Shown here one piece after another: positions 43,667-52,618 of a stretch of DNA of 64,000 bases. Each line of letters opens with the position of its first letter. Positions within the stretch are counted from its first letter, which is position 1. Where the stretch lies: contig NZ_CP072308.1 of the NCBI RefSeq assembly GCF_017726655.1, positions 1,922,001-1,986,000 of the forward strand, in the 5' to 3' direction. The position numbers and the translations under genes were made by a program. Under the pieces are notes generated by a model. That model was not told the DNA's origin. It saw only the letters and a program-made list of their open reading frames with translations, and searched no databases. The DNA comes from Agrobacterium tumefaciens. GTDB lineage: Bacteria; Pseudomonadota; Alphaproteobacteria; Rhizobiales; Rhizobiaceae.

Positions 43667-44887
43667 ATGGCAAGAGCATTTCTTCTCGTTCTGGATTCCT
43701 TCGGGGTCGGCGGCGCGCCTGATGCGGAACGCTATGGCGACCTCGGCGCCAATACGCTCGCCCATATCGCAGAGTTCTGCGCAGCAGGGGCTGCAGACAG
43801 GGCAGGCCTTCGCTCCGGGCCGCTGAAGCTGCCGAACATGTGTTCGCTCGGCCTCATCGAGATCGCAAGACAGGCAAGCGGCGACATTCCCGCCGGTATG
43901 GAACCGCCGGAGCGCATTTTCGGCCTACACGGTTCCGCCAGCGAAATCTCCAAGGGCAAGGACACGCCGTCCGGTCACTGGGAGATCGCCGGTACACCCG
44001 TCACCTTCGACTGGGGATATTTCCCGACGGAAGGCGACGCCTTTTCTCCGGAACTGGTGGAGGCGATCTGCAAGGAGGCTAATATTCCCGGCATCCTCGG
44101 CAATTGCCATGCTTCCGGCACCGAGATCATCGCTGCGCTCGGCGAGGAGCATATCAGGACCCGTAAACCGATCTGCTATACCTCATCCGATTCCGTTTTC
44201 CAGATCGCCGCGCACGAAACGCATTTCGGTCTGGAGCCCCTCATCTCGCTCTGCGAAACCGTGCGCAAGCTGCTCGATCCACTGAACATAGGCCGCGTCA
44301 TCGCGAGGCCCTTCATCGGCGAAACGGTCGCGACCTTTGAGCGCACCGGCAATCGCCGCGATTTTTCCGTTCTGCCGCCCGAGCCCACCCTGCTCGACCG
44401 GCTGGTGGAAGCGGGGCGAAAGGTGCATGCGATCGGCAAGATCGGTGACATCTATGCCCATCAGGGCGTCTCGCGCGTCATCAAGGCAAATGGCAACGCC
44501 GCCTTGATGGATGCGACGTTGCAGGCTATCGACGAGGCGGAAAACGGCGATCTCGTCTTTACCAATTTCGTCGATTTCGACATGCTTTATGGCCATCGCC
44601 GGGACGTTGCCGGTTACGCCGCCGCCCTTGAGGCCTTCGATGCGCGGATTCCCGAAATCCACCGTAAGATGGCGCCTGGCGATATAGCGCTTCTCACCGC
44701 CGACCATGGTTGCGATCCCACCTGGCGAGGCACGGACCATACACGCGAAAGGGTGCCAATCATGGCATTCGGCCCGGGCATCCGTTCCCGCGATGTCGGC
44801 ATCCGCACGAGCTACGCCGATATCGGTGAAAGCATCGCCCATCATCTCGGCATTGACGCCGGTCCCCATGGCAGGAGCTTTATTTGA
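43667..44887 (+). CDS. deoB: Phosphopentomutase
   Basis: 406 residues from ATG 43667 (GGAGAG upstream). Interconverts (deoxy)ribose 1-phosphate and 5-phosphate. Alkaline-phosphatase fold with two manganese sites: [14 protein letters not shown] near residue 6, [10 protein letters not shown] near residue 95 (phosphorylated Thr) and [19 protein letters not shown] near residue 345. Opens the + strand part of the nucleoside salvage region; its stop overlaps the next gene. Confidence 0.96.
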   Translation: MARAFLLVLDSFGVGGAPDAERYGDLGANTLAHIAEFCAAGAADRAGLRSGPLKLPNMCSLGLIEIARQASGDIPAGMEPPERIFGLHGSASEISKGKDTPSGHWEIAGTPVTFDWGYFPTEGDAFSPELVEAICKEANIPGILGNCHASGTEIIAALGEEHIRTRKPICYTSSDSVFQIAAHETHFGLEPLISLCETVRKLLDPLNIGRVIARPFIGETVATFERTGNRRDFSVLPPEPTLLDRLVEAGRKVHAIGKIGDIYAHQGVSRVIKANGNAALMDATLQAIDEAENGDLVFTNFVDFDMLYGHRRDVAGYAAALEAFDARIPEIHRKMAPGDIALLTADHGCDPTWRGTDHTRERVPIMAFGPGIRSRDVGIRTSYADIGESIAHHLGIDAGPHGRSFI

Positions 44888-45861
44888 CATCGCATTTGCT
44901 GAAAGCCGAAATTCACTGCCATCTCGAAGGCGCTGCTCCGCCTTCACTCGTTGCGAAACAGGCGGACAAATACGGCATCGACACCAGCAGTTTTCTGCGT
45001 GATGGCAACTATGTCTGGTCGGATTTCGCCGAGTTCATCCGCTGTTATGATGCAGTGGCGCAGGTGTTCAAGACCGACGAAGATTATGCCCTTCTCACCG
45101 AGACCTATCTCGCCGAACTTGCAGCGGCCAATACCATCTATAGCGAGCTGATCATTTCGCCCGATCACGGTGACCGCATCGGGCTGGGGGCAGATGCCTA
45201 TCTGGCAGGTGTTGCAGAAGGCATCCGCATCGCAAAGGAGAAAACCGGCATCGAGACGCGCATCATCGTCACCGGTGAGCGGCATTTCGGTCCTGAGCGG
45301 GTCATCGCGGCTGCCGACTATGCGGCGCGAGTGCGGCATCCGCTTATATCAGGCTTCAACATGGCGGGTGAGGAGCGCATGGGACGGATCGCGGATTACG
45401 CCCGTGCCTTTGACATCGCGCGAGATGCCGGTCTTGGGCTGACCATTCACGCGGGCGAAGTCTGTGGTCCGGAAAGCGTTGCCGATGCGCTCGATCTCGT
45501 CAGGCCGGCGCGTATCGGGCATGGCGTGCGCGCCATCGAAGATGCGGACCTCGTCGCCCGGCTTGCCGAAACCGGGACTGTTCTTGAAGTTTGTCCCGGC
45601 TCCAATATTGCTCTCAAGGTCTATCCCGATTTTGCCAGCCATCCGCTCAGAGCTCTTAGCGACGCTGGCGTGCGCGTCTGCGTCAGTTCCGACGACCCGC
45701 CATTCTTCTTTACCTCACTGGCGCGGGAATATGCGCTGGCGGCGGACGAGTTCGGTTTCACCGAGGCCGAGATCAACGCCATGACGCGCACCGCACTGGA
45801 GAGCGCCTTCGTGGACGACGCCACCCGTGCAACGCTGCTCGCCAGACTGGAGCAGGCGTGA
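44884..45861 (+). CDS. add: Adenosine deaminase
   Basis: 325 residues from a TTG start whose ribosome binding site AGGAG is 6 nt upstream; TTGA overlaps the deoB stop. Zinc ligands are visible in [11 protein letters not shown] near residue 8, [10 protein letters not shown] near residue 190, and VSSDDPPFF near residue 268 (Asp ligand); the proton donor Glu is in HAGE. Deaminates adenosine/deoxyadenosine to inosine forms. It belongs to the shorter alphaproteobacterial Add group, which can also include adenine deaminases, so substrate preference is not certain. Confidence 0.9.
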   Translation: MTSHLLKAEIHCHLEGAAPPSLVAKQADKYGIDTSSFLRDGNYVWSDFAEFIRCYDAVAQVFKTDEDYALLTETYLAELAAANTIYSELIISPDHGDRIGLGADAYLAGVAEGIRIAKEKTGIETRIIVTGERHFGPERVIAAADYAARVRHPLISGFNMAGEERMGRIADYARAFDIARDAGLGLTIHAGEVCGPESVADALDLVRPARIGHGVRAIEDADLVARLAETGTVLEVCPGSNIALKVYPDFASHPLRALSDAGVRVCVSSDDPPFFFTSLAREYALAADEFGFTEAEINAMTRTALESAFVDDATRATLLARLEQA

Positions 45862-45953
45862 GTTGTTGTTGACGGGGTAAAAACACGAAGAAGGCTTGCG
45901 AAAAGCACGCTTTCGGTGAATTACAGGGCATGAGATAAAGAAAGGCCAGTTTC

Positions 45954-46583
45954 ATGGACGGCGTCACAGTCATCGAACATCCGCTGGTGCGGCACAAACT
46001 CACCATCATGCGCAAGAAGGAAACCTCCACGGCCGGCTTCCGCCGCCTGTTGCGCGAAATCTCGACGCTGCTCTGCTATGAAGTGACGCGTGATCTTGAA
46101 ATGACGATGGAGACCATCGACACGCCGCTTGAAACCATCGAGGCACCCGTTCTCGAGGGAAAAAAACTTGTTTTTGCCTCCATCCTTCGTGCCGGCAATG
46201 GCCTTCTGGAAGGCATGCTGGAACTTGTGCCTTCGGCGCGCGTCGCCCATGTCGGCGTTTATCGCGATCATGACACGCTGGAAGCCGTCGAATATTACTT
46301 CAAAGCGCCCGAAAGCCTCGACGCCCGTCTGGTCATCGTCGTCGATCCCATGCTGGCAACCGGCAACTCCTCCATCGCTGCCGTTGAGAAGCTGAAGGAG
46401 CGCGGCGCGAAGAACATCCGCTTCCTTTGTCTGCTGGCAGCTCCGGAAGGTATCAAGAATTTCCGCGAAGCCCATCCCGACGTGCCGATCTTCACCGCGG
46501 CGATTGATCGTCACCTCAACGAAAAGGGCTATATCGTGCCCGGTCTCGGCGATGCCGGCGATCGCATGTACGGTACCAAATAA
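45954..46583 (+). CDS. upp: Uracil phosphoribosyltransferase
   Basis: 209 residues, standard length. Makes UMP from uracil and PRPP. The PRPP-binding motif is [18 protein letters not shown] near residue 128, and the C-terminal [15 protein letters not shown] holds the uracil-binding loop. The gene follows add by 92 bp. It salvages uracil released from uridine and deoxyuridine after cytidine deamination. Confidence 0.97.
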   Translation: MDGVTVIEHPLVRHKLTIMRKKETSTAGFRRLLREISTLLCYEVTRDLEMTMETIDTPLETIEAPVLEGKKLVFASILRAGNGLLEGMLELVPSARVAHVGVYRDHDTLEAVEYYFKAPESLDARLVIVVDPMLATGNSSIAAVEKLKERGAKNIRFLCLLAAPEGIKNFREAHPDVPIFTAAIDRHLNEKGYIVPGLGDAGDRMYGTK

Positions 46584-46711
46584 CGGCCGTTCATCATCGC
46601 TTAACTATTTCAGCCATTCGCGGCGCGCGGCCTCGCGGATGGCTTATTGTTTTAGGATTTCAGCATGTTTTGCGCCTATTCTGGTGGGGACAACCCCATT
46701 TCCTCAGGAGC

Positions 46712-47239
46712 ATGAATTTGCTGCCCCGCGCCATTTTATTGTTTGTCGCTCTTTCAGCCGGCGCGACCCAAATTCCGGCATTGATGGAAAAAATTCAGCC
46801 GCGTCCGGAAACATCTACGGATCACCCGCCGGCATCGCCTGAAGTCTCCCGCCCCCAACCGGTCTCGCTGGGCACCGTGAGCCTGAAAGCGGATGACCGC
46901 GGTCACTTCAACGCGACTTTTCGCATCAACGGAAAGTCCGTGGATGGGTTGGTGGATACGGGTGCTTCCATGGTCGCAATCAACGAAACGATCGCCAGAC
47001 GCCTCGGTTACGGCGCCAATAGCCTCGATTTCAAATATGCGATCTCAACCGCCAACGGGCGGACAATGGCCGCCTATGTGAAACTGGACCGGGTCGAAAT
47101 CGGCGCTATCCGTGTTCAGGGTGTCGACGCCATGGTTCTAAAGGACAATGCGCTGGGCAACATGCTTGTGGGTATGAGCTTCCTGAAGCAATTGTCGTCG
47201 TTCAAAGTGTCGGGCGGCGAATTGCGTCTGGTCAGGTGA
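46712..47239 (+). CDS. Retropepsin-like clan AA aspartic protease family protein
   Basis: 175 residues from ATG 46712. An N-terminal hydrophobic segment (about 5-22) probably anchors it to the membrane, followed by a Pro/Ser-rich linker and a single retropepsin-like domain. The active-site motif is GLVDTGASMVAINETIARRL near residue 86 and the flap-like region GRTMAAYVKLDRVEIGAI near residue 120. A single Asp motif implies a homodimer as in retroviral proteases. AGGAG is only 1 nt from this ATG; TTG at 46718 or 46670 are alternatives. Its tail overlaps the convergent deoA end by 8 bp. Confidence 0.82.
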   Translation: MNLLPRAILLFVALSAGATQIPALMEKIQPRPETSTDHPPASPEVSRPQPVSLGTVSLKADDRGHFNATFRINGKSVDGLVDTGASMVAINETIARRLGYGANSLDFKYAISTANGRTMAAYVKLDRVEIGAIRVQGVDAMVLKDNALGNMLVGMSFLKQLSSFKVSGGELRLVR

Positions 47240-48548
47240 TCCGCTCTATGACGGGATCGCGAACGTCCGGCGCGCTGTCAGCGATGACATAACAGGACAT
47301 TATTTTTTTGGCGGCACGCTCGGCAGCTTCCATTGAAGACGCATGAACCGTGGCAATCGGCTGGCCCTTTTCGACGGGCGTGCCGAGCGGCATCATATCC
47401 GCGATACCCACGGCAGGATTGATCCTGTCCGCCGGCGTTCTTCTGCCGCCACCGAGTTCAACGACAACCATCCCGAGGTCGCGGGTGGCGCAGGCGGCAA
47501 GCGTGCCGTTCCGCTCCGCCAACACAGGAAAAATGAACGGCGCGGACTGCAGGTAGCGGGACGGATGTTCGACAAAGTCTGACGGACCACCGAGAGCAAA
47601 AACCATCCGCGCGAAGGTTTCAAGCGCCTTGCCTGACGTTAAAGCGGACGACGCCAAGGCGTGTCCTTCCTCAAGCGTTGACGCTTTTTGCGTCTGCACC
47701 AGCATCTCTGCTGCGAAGCAAAGCACGACCTTTTCGAGACGTGTGCCAGCTTTTCTGCCGGCAAGGAAGTCGAGACAGTTGACGATTTCCACAGCGTTGC
47801 CTGCGGCATCGCCTAGCGGTTCGTTCATGTCGGTGATCAGCGCCGTGGTCGGCAGGCCTGCGCCGTTTGCCACTTCGACCAGCGCATGGGCCAGGCTGCG
47901 CGCCTCATCGAGACTTTGCATGAATGCGCCGTTGCCGACCTTCACGTCGAGAACGAGCGTCTGCAGTCCCGCGGCCAGTTTTTTCGACAGGATGGACGCA
48001 GTAATCAGGGGAATGGAATCCACCGTCGCAGTCACGTCCCTGATGGCATAAAGACGTCTGTCGGCGGGCGCAAGATCGCCCGTCTGGCCGATAATGGCGC
48101 AGCCGACGGACCGCACCGTCCGGCGAAGCAACGTCTCGTCCGGCATGACGTTATAACCGGGAATCGCTTCAAGCTTGTCGAGCGTGCCCCCGGTATGACC
48201 GAGCCCCCGGCCTGATATCATCGGCACAGCGAGACCACAGGCGGCAACGATGGGGGCAAGCATCAGAGACACATTGTCGCCGACGCCGCCTGTCGAATGC
48301 TTATCCGCGACAGGCTTGTCGAGATCGGTCCAAGACAGGACATCACCGCTGTCGCGCATCGCGAGCGTCAGCGCCACCATCTCATCCCGGCTCATGCCGC
48401 GAAAGAACACCGCCATGGCAAAGGCGGCCGCCTGCCCTTCAGAGATGCCGTTTTTCGACAGCGCTTCGACGAAAGCAGCGATCTCCTCCGGTTCCAGCGG
48501 CAGTCCATCACGTTTACGGCGGATGATTTCCTGCGGGATCAAGCTCAA
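47232..48548 (-). CDS. deoA: Thymidine phosphorylase
   Basis: 438 residues. Phosphorolyses thymidine/deoxyuridine to base and deoxyribose-1-phosphate. The signature DKHSTGGVGDNVSLML is near residue 82, preceded by GMSRDEMVALTLAM; the Gly-rich ISGRGLGHTGGTLDKLE near residue 112 binds phosphate. Last gene of the minus-strand nucleoside operon; GTGA/ATGA-type overlap with deoC by 1-4 bases. Confidence 0.96.
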   Translation of the reverse strand: MSLIPQEIIRRKRDGLPLEPEEIAAFVEALSKNGISEGQAAAFAMAVFFRGMSRDEMVALTLAMRDSGDVLSWTDLDKPVADKHSTGGVGDNVSLMLAPIVAACGLAVPMISGRGLGHTGGTLDKLEAIPGYNVMPDETLLRRTVRSVGCAIIGQTGDLAPADRRLYAIRDVTATVDSIPLITASILSKKLAAGLQTLVLDVKVGNGAFMQSLDEARSLAHALVEVANGAGLPTTALITDMNEPLGDAAGNAVEIVNCLDFLAGRKAGTRLEKVVLCFAAEMLVQTQKASTLEEGHALASSALTSGKALETFARMVFALGGPSDFVEHPSRYLQSAPFIFPVLAERNGTLAACATRDLGMVVVELGGGRRTPADRINPAVGIADMMPLGTPVEKGQPIATVHASSMEAAERAAKKIMSCYVIADSAPDVRDPVIERIT

Positions 48549-49318
48549 TACCCGCTGACGGCCTTGGCCGGTTCACCACCGGCCAGCACATTCAAGACAT
48601 CATCAAGAATGCCGGAGGCTCCAAAACGGAAGGTGGAAGGCATGGCCCAGTTCGGCGCCATGATGGTTTCGGCCAGCCGCAGATACAGTGTCGCATCCTC
48701 CACGGTGCCTATGCCGCCGGCGGGCTTGAAACCCACCTTTTGGCGGCTGTCACGGATCGCCTGCAACATGATGTCAGCCGCCTCCAGCGTGGCATTCACG
48801 GCAACCTTTCCGGTCGAAGTCTTGATGAAATCGGCCCCTTCGGCAATGGCGAGTTCCGATGCACGGCGGATCAGCGCCTTGTCCTTCAACTCGCCGGTTT
48901 CGAGGATGACCTTGAGAAGAACGGGAGCAACGCAGACCTTGCGCACGGCAGCGACCATCTGCGAAACGGCGGTTTCATCGCCGGCTATGAATTTGCGATA
49001 GGGAATGACGAGGTCGATTTCGTCGGCGCCATCACGGATCGCCGCTTCGGTTTCCGCAACAACGGTTGCCACGTCGAGATCGCCCGACGGAAAATTGACC
49101 ACCGTTGCAATGCGGATCGCATGATCCTTTCCGAACGCGGCGCGCGCCTGCGCCACGAAGCGCGGCCAGATGCAGATGGCGGCCGTATTGCCAAACTCCG
49201 TATGCGCCCGCTGGCAGAGCGCGGCGATCTGCTGTGGCGTGCAGTCTTCCTTGAGGTTGGTGAGGTCCAGCAAGGACAAAGTGAGGGCAGCCGCTTCGCG
49301 CGGACGCTGGAGTTCCAT
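48545..49318 (-). CDS. deoC: Deoxyribose-phosphate aldolase
   Basis: 257 residues from ATG 49318, with AGGAGG 9 nt upstream; a GTG at 49324 overlapping the previous stop is possible. TIM-barrel aldolase, class I. The Schiff-base Lys is in ADFIKTSTGKVAVNATLEA near residue 168. Cleaves deoxyribose-5-phosphate into acetaldehyde and glyceraldehyde-3-phosphate, ending the deoxynucleoside pathway begun by punA, deoA and deoB. Confidence 0.96.
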   Translation of the reverse strand: MELQRPREAAALTLSLLDLTNLKEDCTPQQIAALCQRAHTEFGNTAAICIWPRFVAQARAAFGKDHAIRIATVVNFPSGDLDVATVVAETEAAIRDGADEIDLVIPYRKFIAGDETAVSQMVAAVRKVCVAPVLLKVILETGELKDKALIRRASELAIAEGADFIKTSTGKVAVNATLEAADIMLQAIRDSRQKVGFKPAGGIGTVEDATLYLRLAETIMAPNWAMPSTFRFGASGILDDVLNVLAGGEPAKAVSGY

Positions 49319-49320
49319 GG

Positions 49321-50121
49321 TCACGCTCCTCCTGCGATCATTTCCTTCAAGATGGCGGCAAGCCTTTTGCCACCCACGGGAGCCATATCCTTGGTCTCTT
49401 CATGGCTCAGTTCCGCACCGGTCATGCCGGCACCGTAGTTCGTAATAACCGATGCAGCGGCGACACGCATCCCGAAAAAGCGGGCAAGGATGACTTCCGG
49501 TACCGTGGACATGCCGACCGCATCGGCCCCCAGAACCCGCGCCATGCGGATTTCCGCCGGCGTTTCGAAGCTGGGACCGGAGAACCACATATAGACACCG
49601 CCAAACAAAGGCACCGTCGCGCGGATGGCGGCGTTGCGCATGACAAGCATCAGCTCAGGATCGTAAGCGGTGGTCATACCGACAAAACGGCGGTCACTTT
49701 CCTCGCCGATCAGCGGGTTCATGCCGGAATAATTGATGTGATCGGTGATCTGCATGACCGAGCCGGGCGGCATGTCCTGCCTGACCGAGCCAGCCGAGTT
49801 TGTGAGGATAAGCGACTGTACGCCGAGGCCGGCAAGCGCCTCGATGACCGCGCGCATGGCCGCCGGATCGCCCTTCTCGTAATAATGCACCCGGCCCGAC
49901 AGCATCATGACAGGCTCGCCACCCATATATCCGGCAACAAGCTCGCCCGCGTGGCCGGAAACACCACTAGCCGGGAAGCCCGGAAGATCGGCATAGGGAA
50001 CCCGGATCGGATCGCTAACCTCATCCACCAGAGAGCCGAGGCCAGAGCCGAGAACGATGGCGACGCGTGGCATCAGGCCGCTCAGGCGCTCCACCAGAAT
50101 ATCGATCAGGGCTTCCGTCAT
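49321..50121 (-). CDS. punA: Purine-nucleoside phosphorylase (PNP/MTAP family)
   Basis: 266 residues, trimeric PNP type. Motifs: VAIVLGSGLGSLVDEV near residue 20, SGHAGELVAGYMGG near residue 55, LSGRVHYYEKGDP near residue 75 and LILTNSAGSVRQDMPPG near residue 102. Converts inosine, guanosine and deoxy forms (or xanthosine, like XapA) to base and pentose-1-phosphate. One-base overlap with cdd. Confidence 0.93.
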   Translation of the reverse strand: MTEALIDILVERLSGLMPRVAIVLGSGLGSLVDEVSDPIRVPYADLPGFPASGVSGHAGELVAGYMGGEPVMMLSGRVHYYEKGDPAAMRAVIEALAGLGVQSLILTNSAGSVRQDMPPGSVMQITDHINYSGMNPLIGEESDRRFVGMTTAYDPELMLVMRNAAIRATVPLFGGVYMWFSGPSFETPAEIRMARVLGADAVGMSTVPEVILARFFGMRVAAASVITNYGAGMTGAELSHEETKDMAPVGGKRLAAILKEMIAGGA

Positions 50122-50525
50122 CAGGGCAGCTCTGTGTTGAAGCTGAAGGGAAGCAGCTCTTCCATCGTCATCACTTTCTGAACGCCTGTCTCATCGCAGA
50201 GAAAGATTTTCGTATCCGGCGTGGCGAACTCTGCGATCTTCTGTCGGCAGCCACCGCAAGGCGGGCAGAGAGCCAGCTTTTCCGCAATGACGGCGATCTC
50301 GCTGATCTTCTTTGCGCCGCCCATGATCATGGCGCTGATCGCCGAAGGTTCGGCGCACCAGCCCTGCGGAAAAGAGAGGTTCTCGATATTGGCGCCCTTG
50401 TAGATCTTGCCGTCTTCCGCGCGGATAGCAGCACCAACCGGGAATTTCGAATAGGGAGCATGGGCAAAGGCCATGGCCTCCACCGCCGCCTCAAACAGGG
50501 CGTGAGATTTCGGATCGGAAGACAT
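50121..50525 (-). CDS. cdd: Cytidine deaminase
   Basis: 134 residues from ATG 50525 (AAGGAG 11 nt upstream). Tetrameric short form. Zinc/catalytic motifs: NIENLSFPQGWCAEPSAI (Cys and Glu) near residue 52 and ALCPPCGGCRQKIAEF near residue 87. Deaminates cytidine and deoxycytidine. Lies 4 bp after the permease gene, so import and first catabolic step are in one operon. Confidence 0.95.
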   Translation of the reverse strand: MSSDPKSHALFEAAVEAMAFAHAPYSKFPVGAAIRAEDGKIYKGANIENLSFPQGWCAEPSAISAMIMGGAKKISEIAVIAEKLALCPPCGGCRQKIAEFATPDTKIFLCDETGVQKVMTMEELLPFSFNTELP

Positions 50526-50529
50526 GGGC

Positions 50530-51501
50530 TCAACGCTCCTTGGCATAGGCAACGCCGCCGGCCTTCGGTGGCTTGGCGACGCCGATGAAACCGGCAAGCA
50601 GAATGCAGGTCAGGATATAGGGCATGGCTTGGAAGATCTGCACCGGAACCTCGCCGATGCCAGGCACGGACTTGCCCTGCATGAAGTTCGCGACAGCGTC
50701 CAGAAAACCGAACAGCAGGCAGGCGAACATGACCGGCACCGGCTTCCATTTTGCGAAGATCAGGGCGGCAAGCGCGATATAGCCCTTACCGGCCGACATG
50801 TTTGCAATGAAGGCGGCAGACTGCGCGACGGCAAGATAGGCGCCGGAAAAGCCGCAGAGAAAACCGGCGACGATGACAGCCCGGTAACGCATCCACGTCA
50901 CCGAAATGCCGGCGGTATCGACGGCGCCCGGATTTTCGCCAACGGCGCGCAGGCGTAGGCCGAAGCGCGTGCGATAAAGCACCCACCAGGACAGCGGCAC
51001 CGCCAGAAAGGCCAGATAGGTGAGGATATTGTTGCCGGAAATGACGTTCGCATAAAGCGGACCGATATAGGGCACCTCCCGCATCGCATCCGCGCCGGGC
51101 AGAATGATGGGAGCGAAACGCCCCTCACCCGGAAGCTGGGGCGTGCGGCCGCCTTGCCCGAACCAGGCCTGCCCCAGCACCACGGTCAGGCCAGCGGCAA
51201 TGAAGTTCAGTGCCACGCCCGATACGATCTGATTGCCGCGATTGGTGATGACGGCAAAGCCATGGACCAGCGAGAAAAGGATGGAGACGGCAATACCGGC
51301 CAAAAGGCCCGCCCACGGGTTCGCCGTGAGATACGCAACGCAGGCGGAGGCAAAGGCCGCTGCCAGCATCTTGCCTTCAAGTCCGATGTCGAACACACCG
51401 GCGCGCTCGGAAAAAAGCCCCGCAAGGGCGGTGAAGAGCAGCGGGATGGTGAGACGGACGGTCGAGCCAAGAATGCTGACCAGCATGTCGAAGAAATCCA
51501 T
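50530..51501 (-). CDS. Nucleoside ABC transporter permease (second)
   Basis: 323 residues, BPD_transp_2 family with about eight to nine membrane helices. The stretch FSERAGVFDIGLEGKMLAAA near residue 30 and YRTRFGLRLRAVGENPGAVD near residue 173 are typical of the YufQ/NupQ subunit that pairs with BMP-type binding proteins. 6 bp after the first permease gene. Confidence 0.92.
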   Translation of the reverse strand: MDFFDMLVSILGSTVRLTIPLLFTALAGLFSERAGVFDIGLEGKMLAAAFASACVAYLTANPWAGLLAGIAVSILFSLVHGFAVITNRGNQIVSGVALNFIAAGLTVVLGQAWFGQGGRTPQLPGEGRFAPIILPGADAMREVPYIGPLYANVISGNNILTYLAFLAVPLSWWVLYRTRFGLRLRAVGENPGAVDTAGISVTWMRYRAVIVAGFLCGFSGAYLAVAQSAAFIANMSAGKGYIALAALIFAKWKPVPVMFACLLFGFLDAVANFMQGKSVPGIGEVPVQIFQAMPYILTCILLAGFIGVAKPPKAGGVAYAKER

Positions 51502-51507
51502 ATCAGC

Positions 51508-52611
51508 TCACCCCTTTGCCAGACGCTGGTAAATGCGGACGATTGCGGGCCGGTACATATATTCCAGCGCGCCGGCGAAGAGGATCACCAGGCCCTGGAT
51601 GACCACGATCATCTCGCGGGTAATGTTGGGCATCTCGAAGGAAAGGTCTGCGCCGCCCTGATAAAGAATGCCGAACAGCAAGGCGGAGAAGATGATGCCG
51701 AGCGGATGACTTCGGCCCATCAGCGACACGGCGATGCCGACGAAGCCCGCACCGGCGACGAATTCCACCTGCAGGCGGGCCGACGCGCCCATGACCGGGT
51801 TCAGCGCCATCATGCCAGCCAGACCGCCCGATATGAGCATGGCGATGATGACGGTGCGCGCATAGGGAATGCCGGCATAAATGGCGGCGGAGGGGCTGAT
51901 GCCGAGCGTACGCATCTCATAACCGAGCTTGGTGCGCCAGATCAGCACCCAGACCAGGAAACACATCACCAGTGCAATCAGGAAGGACACGTTGAACGGT
52001 GCCGGACCGAGCTTGAGGCCAAAGAGTGCCATCAACCAGTCGAGTTTTGGCAATTGGCCACCAGGGAGAAAGGTTCGGGTTTCCGGCGCCATCTTGCCGG
52101 GCACGATCAGTACGTTCACCAGCAGATAAACCATCAGGGCCGCGGCAATGAAGTTGAACATGATGGTGGTGATGACCACGTGACTGCCGCGTTTTGCCTG
52201 CAGCCATGCCGGAATAAAGGCCCAGGCGGCGCCAAAAACAGCAGCGCCGATGACGGCGAAGGGCATCGTCACATACCATGGCACATAACGATCGAGCGCC
52301 AGCGCCACCAGCGCCGCGCCAAGGCCACCGACATAGGCCTGACCTTCGGAGCCGATGTTGAAGAGCCCGGCATGGAAGGCGACGGCGACAGAAAGGCCCG
52401 TGAAAATGAAACTCGTCGTATAGAACAGCGTGAAGCCGATGGCGTCACCTCGTCCGAGCGCCCCTTCGATCAGCAGGCGCAACGCCGCCAGCGGGTTTTC
52501 ACCGATGGACCAGACAACGAGGCCGGAAATCAGAAAGGCGGTAACGACATTGAGAAACGGCAGGAGGCCGTAGGTAATCCAGTTTGGCAGCGGTACGGAA
52601 GCGGTGCTCAT
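51508..52611 (-). CDS. Nucleoside ABC transporter permease (first)
   Basis: 367 residues, BPD_transp_2 family (YufP/NupP-like). The conserved AGLFNIGSEGQAYVGGLGAA near residue 82 and AIYAGIPYARTVIIAMLISG near residue 240 are diagnostic. Start codon 7 bp past the ATPase stop. Confidence 0.92.
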   Translation of the reverse strand: MSTASVPLPNWITYGLLPFLNVVTAFLISGLVVWSIGENPLAALRLLIEGALGRGDAIGFTLFYTTSFIFTGLSVAVAFHAGLFNIGSEGQAYVGGLGAALVALALDRYVPWYVTMPFAVIGAAVFGAAWAFIPAWLQAKRGSHVVITTIMFNFIAAALMVYLLVNVLIVPGKMAPETRTFLPGGQLPKLDWLMALFGLKLGPAPFNVSFLIALVMCFLVWVLIWRTKLGYEMRTLGISPSAAIYAGIPYARTVIIAMLISGGLAGMMALNPVMGASARLQVEFVAGAGFVGIAVSLMGRSHPLGIIFSALLFGILYQGGADLSFEMPNITREMIVVIQGLVILFAGALEYMYRPAIVRIYQRLAKG

Positions 52612-52618
52612 TCATGCC

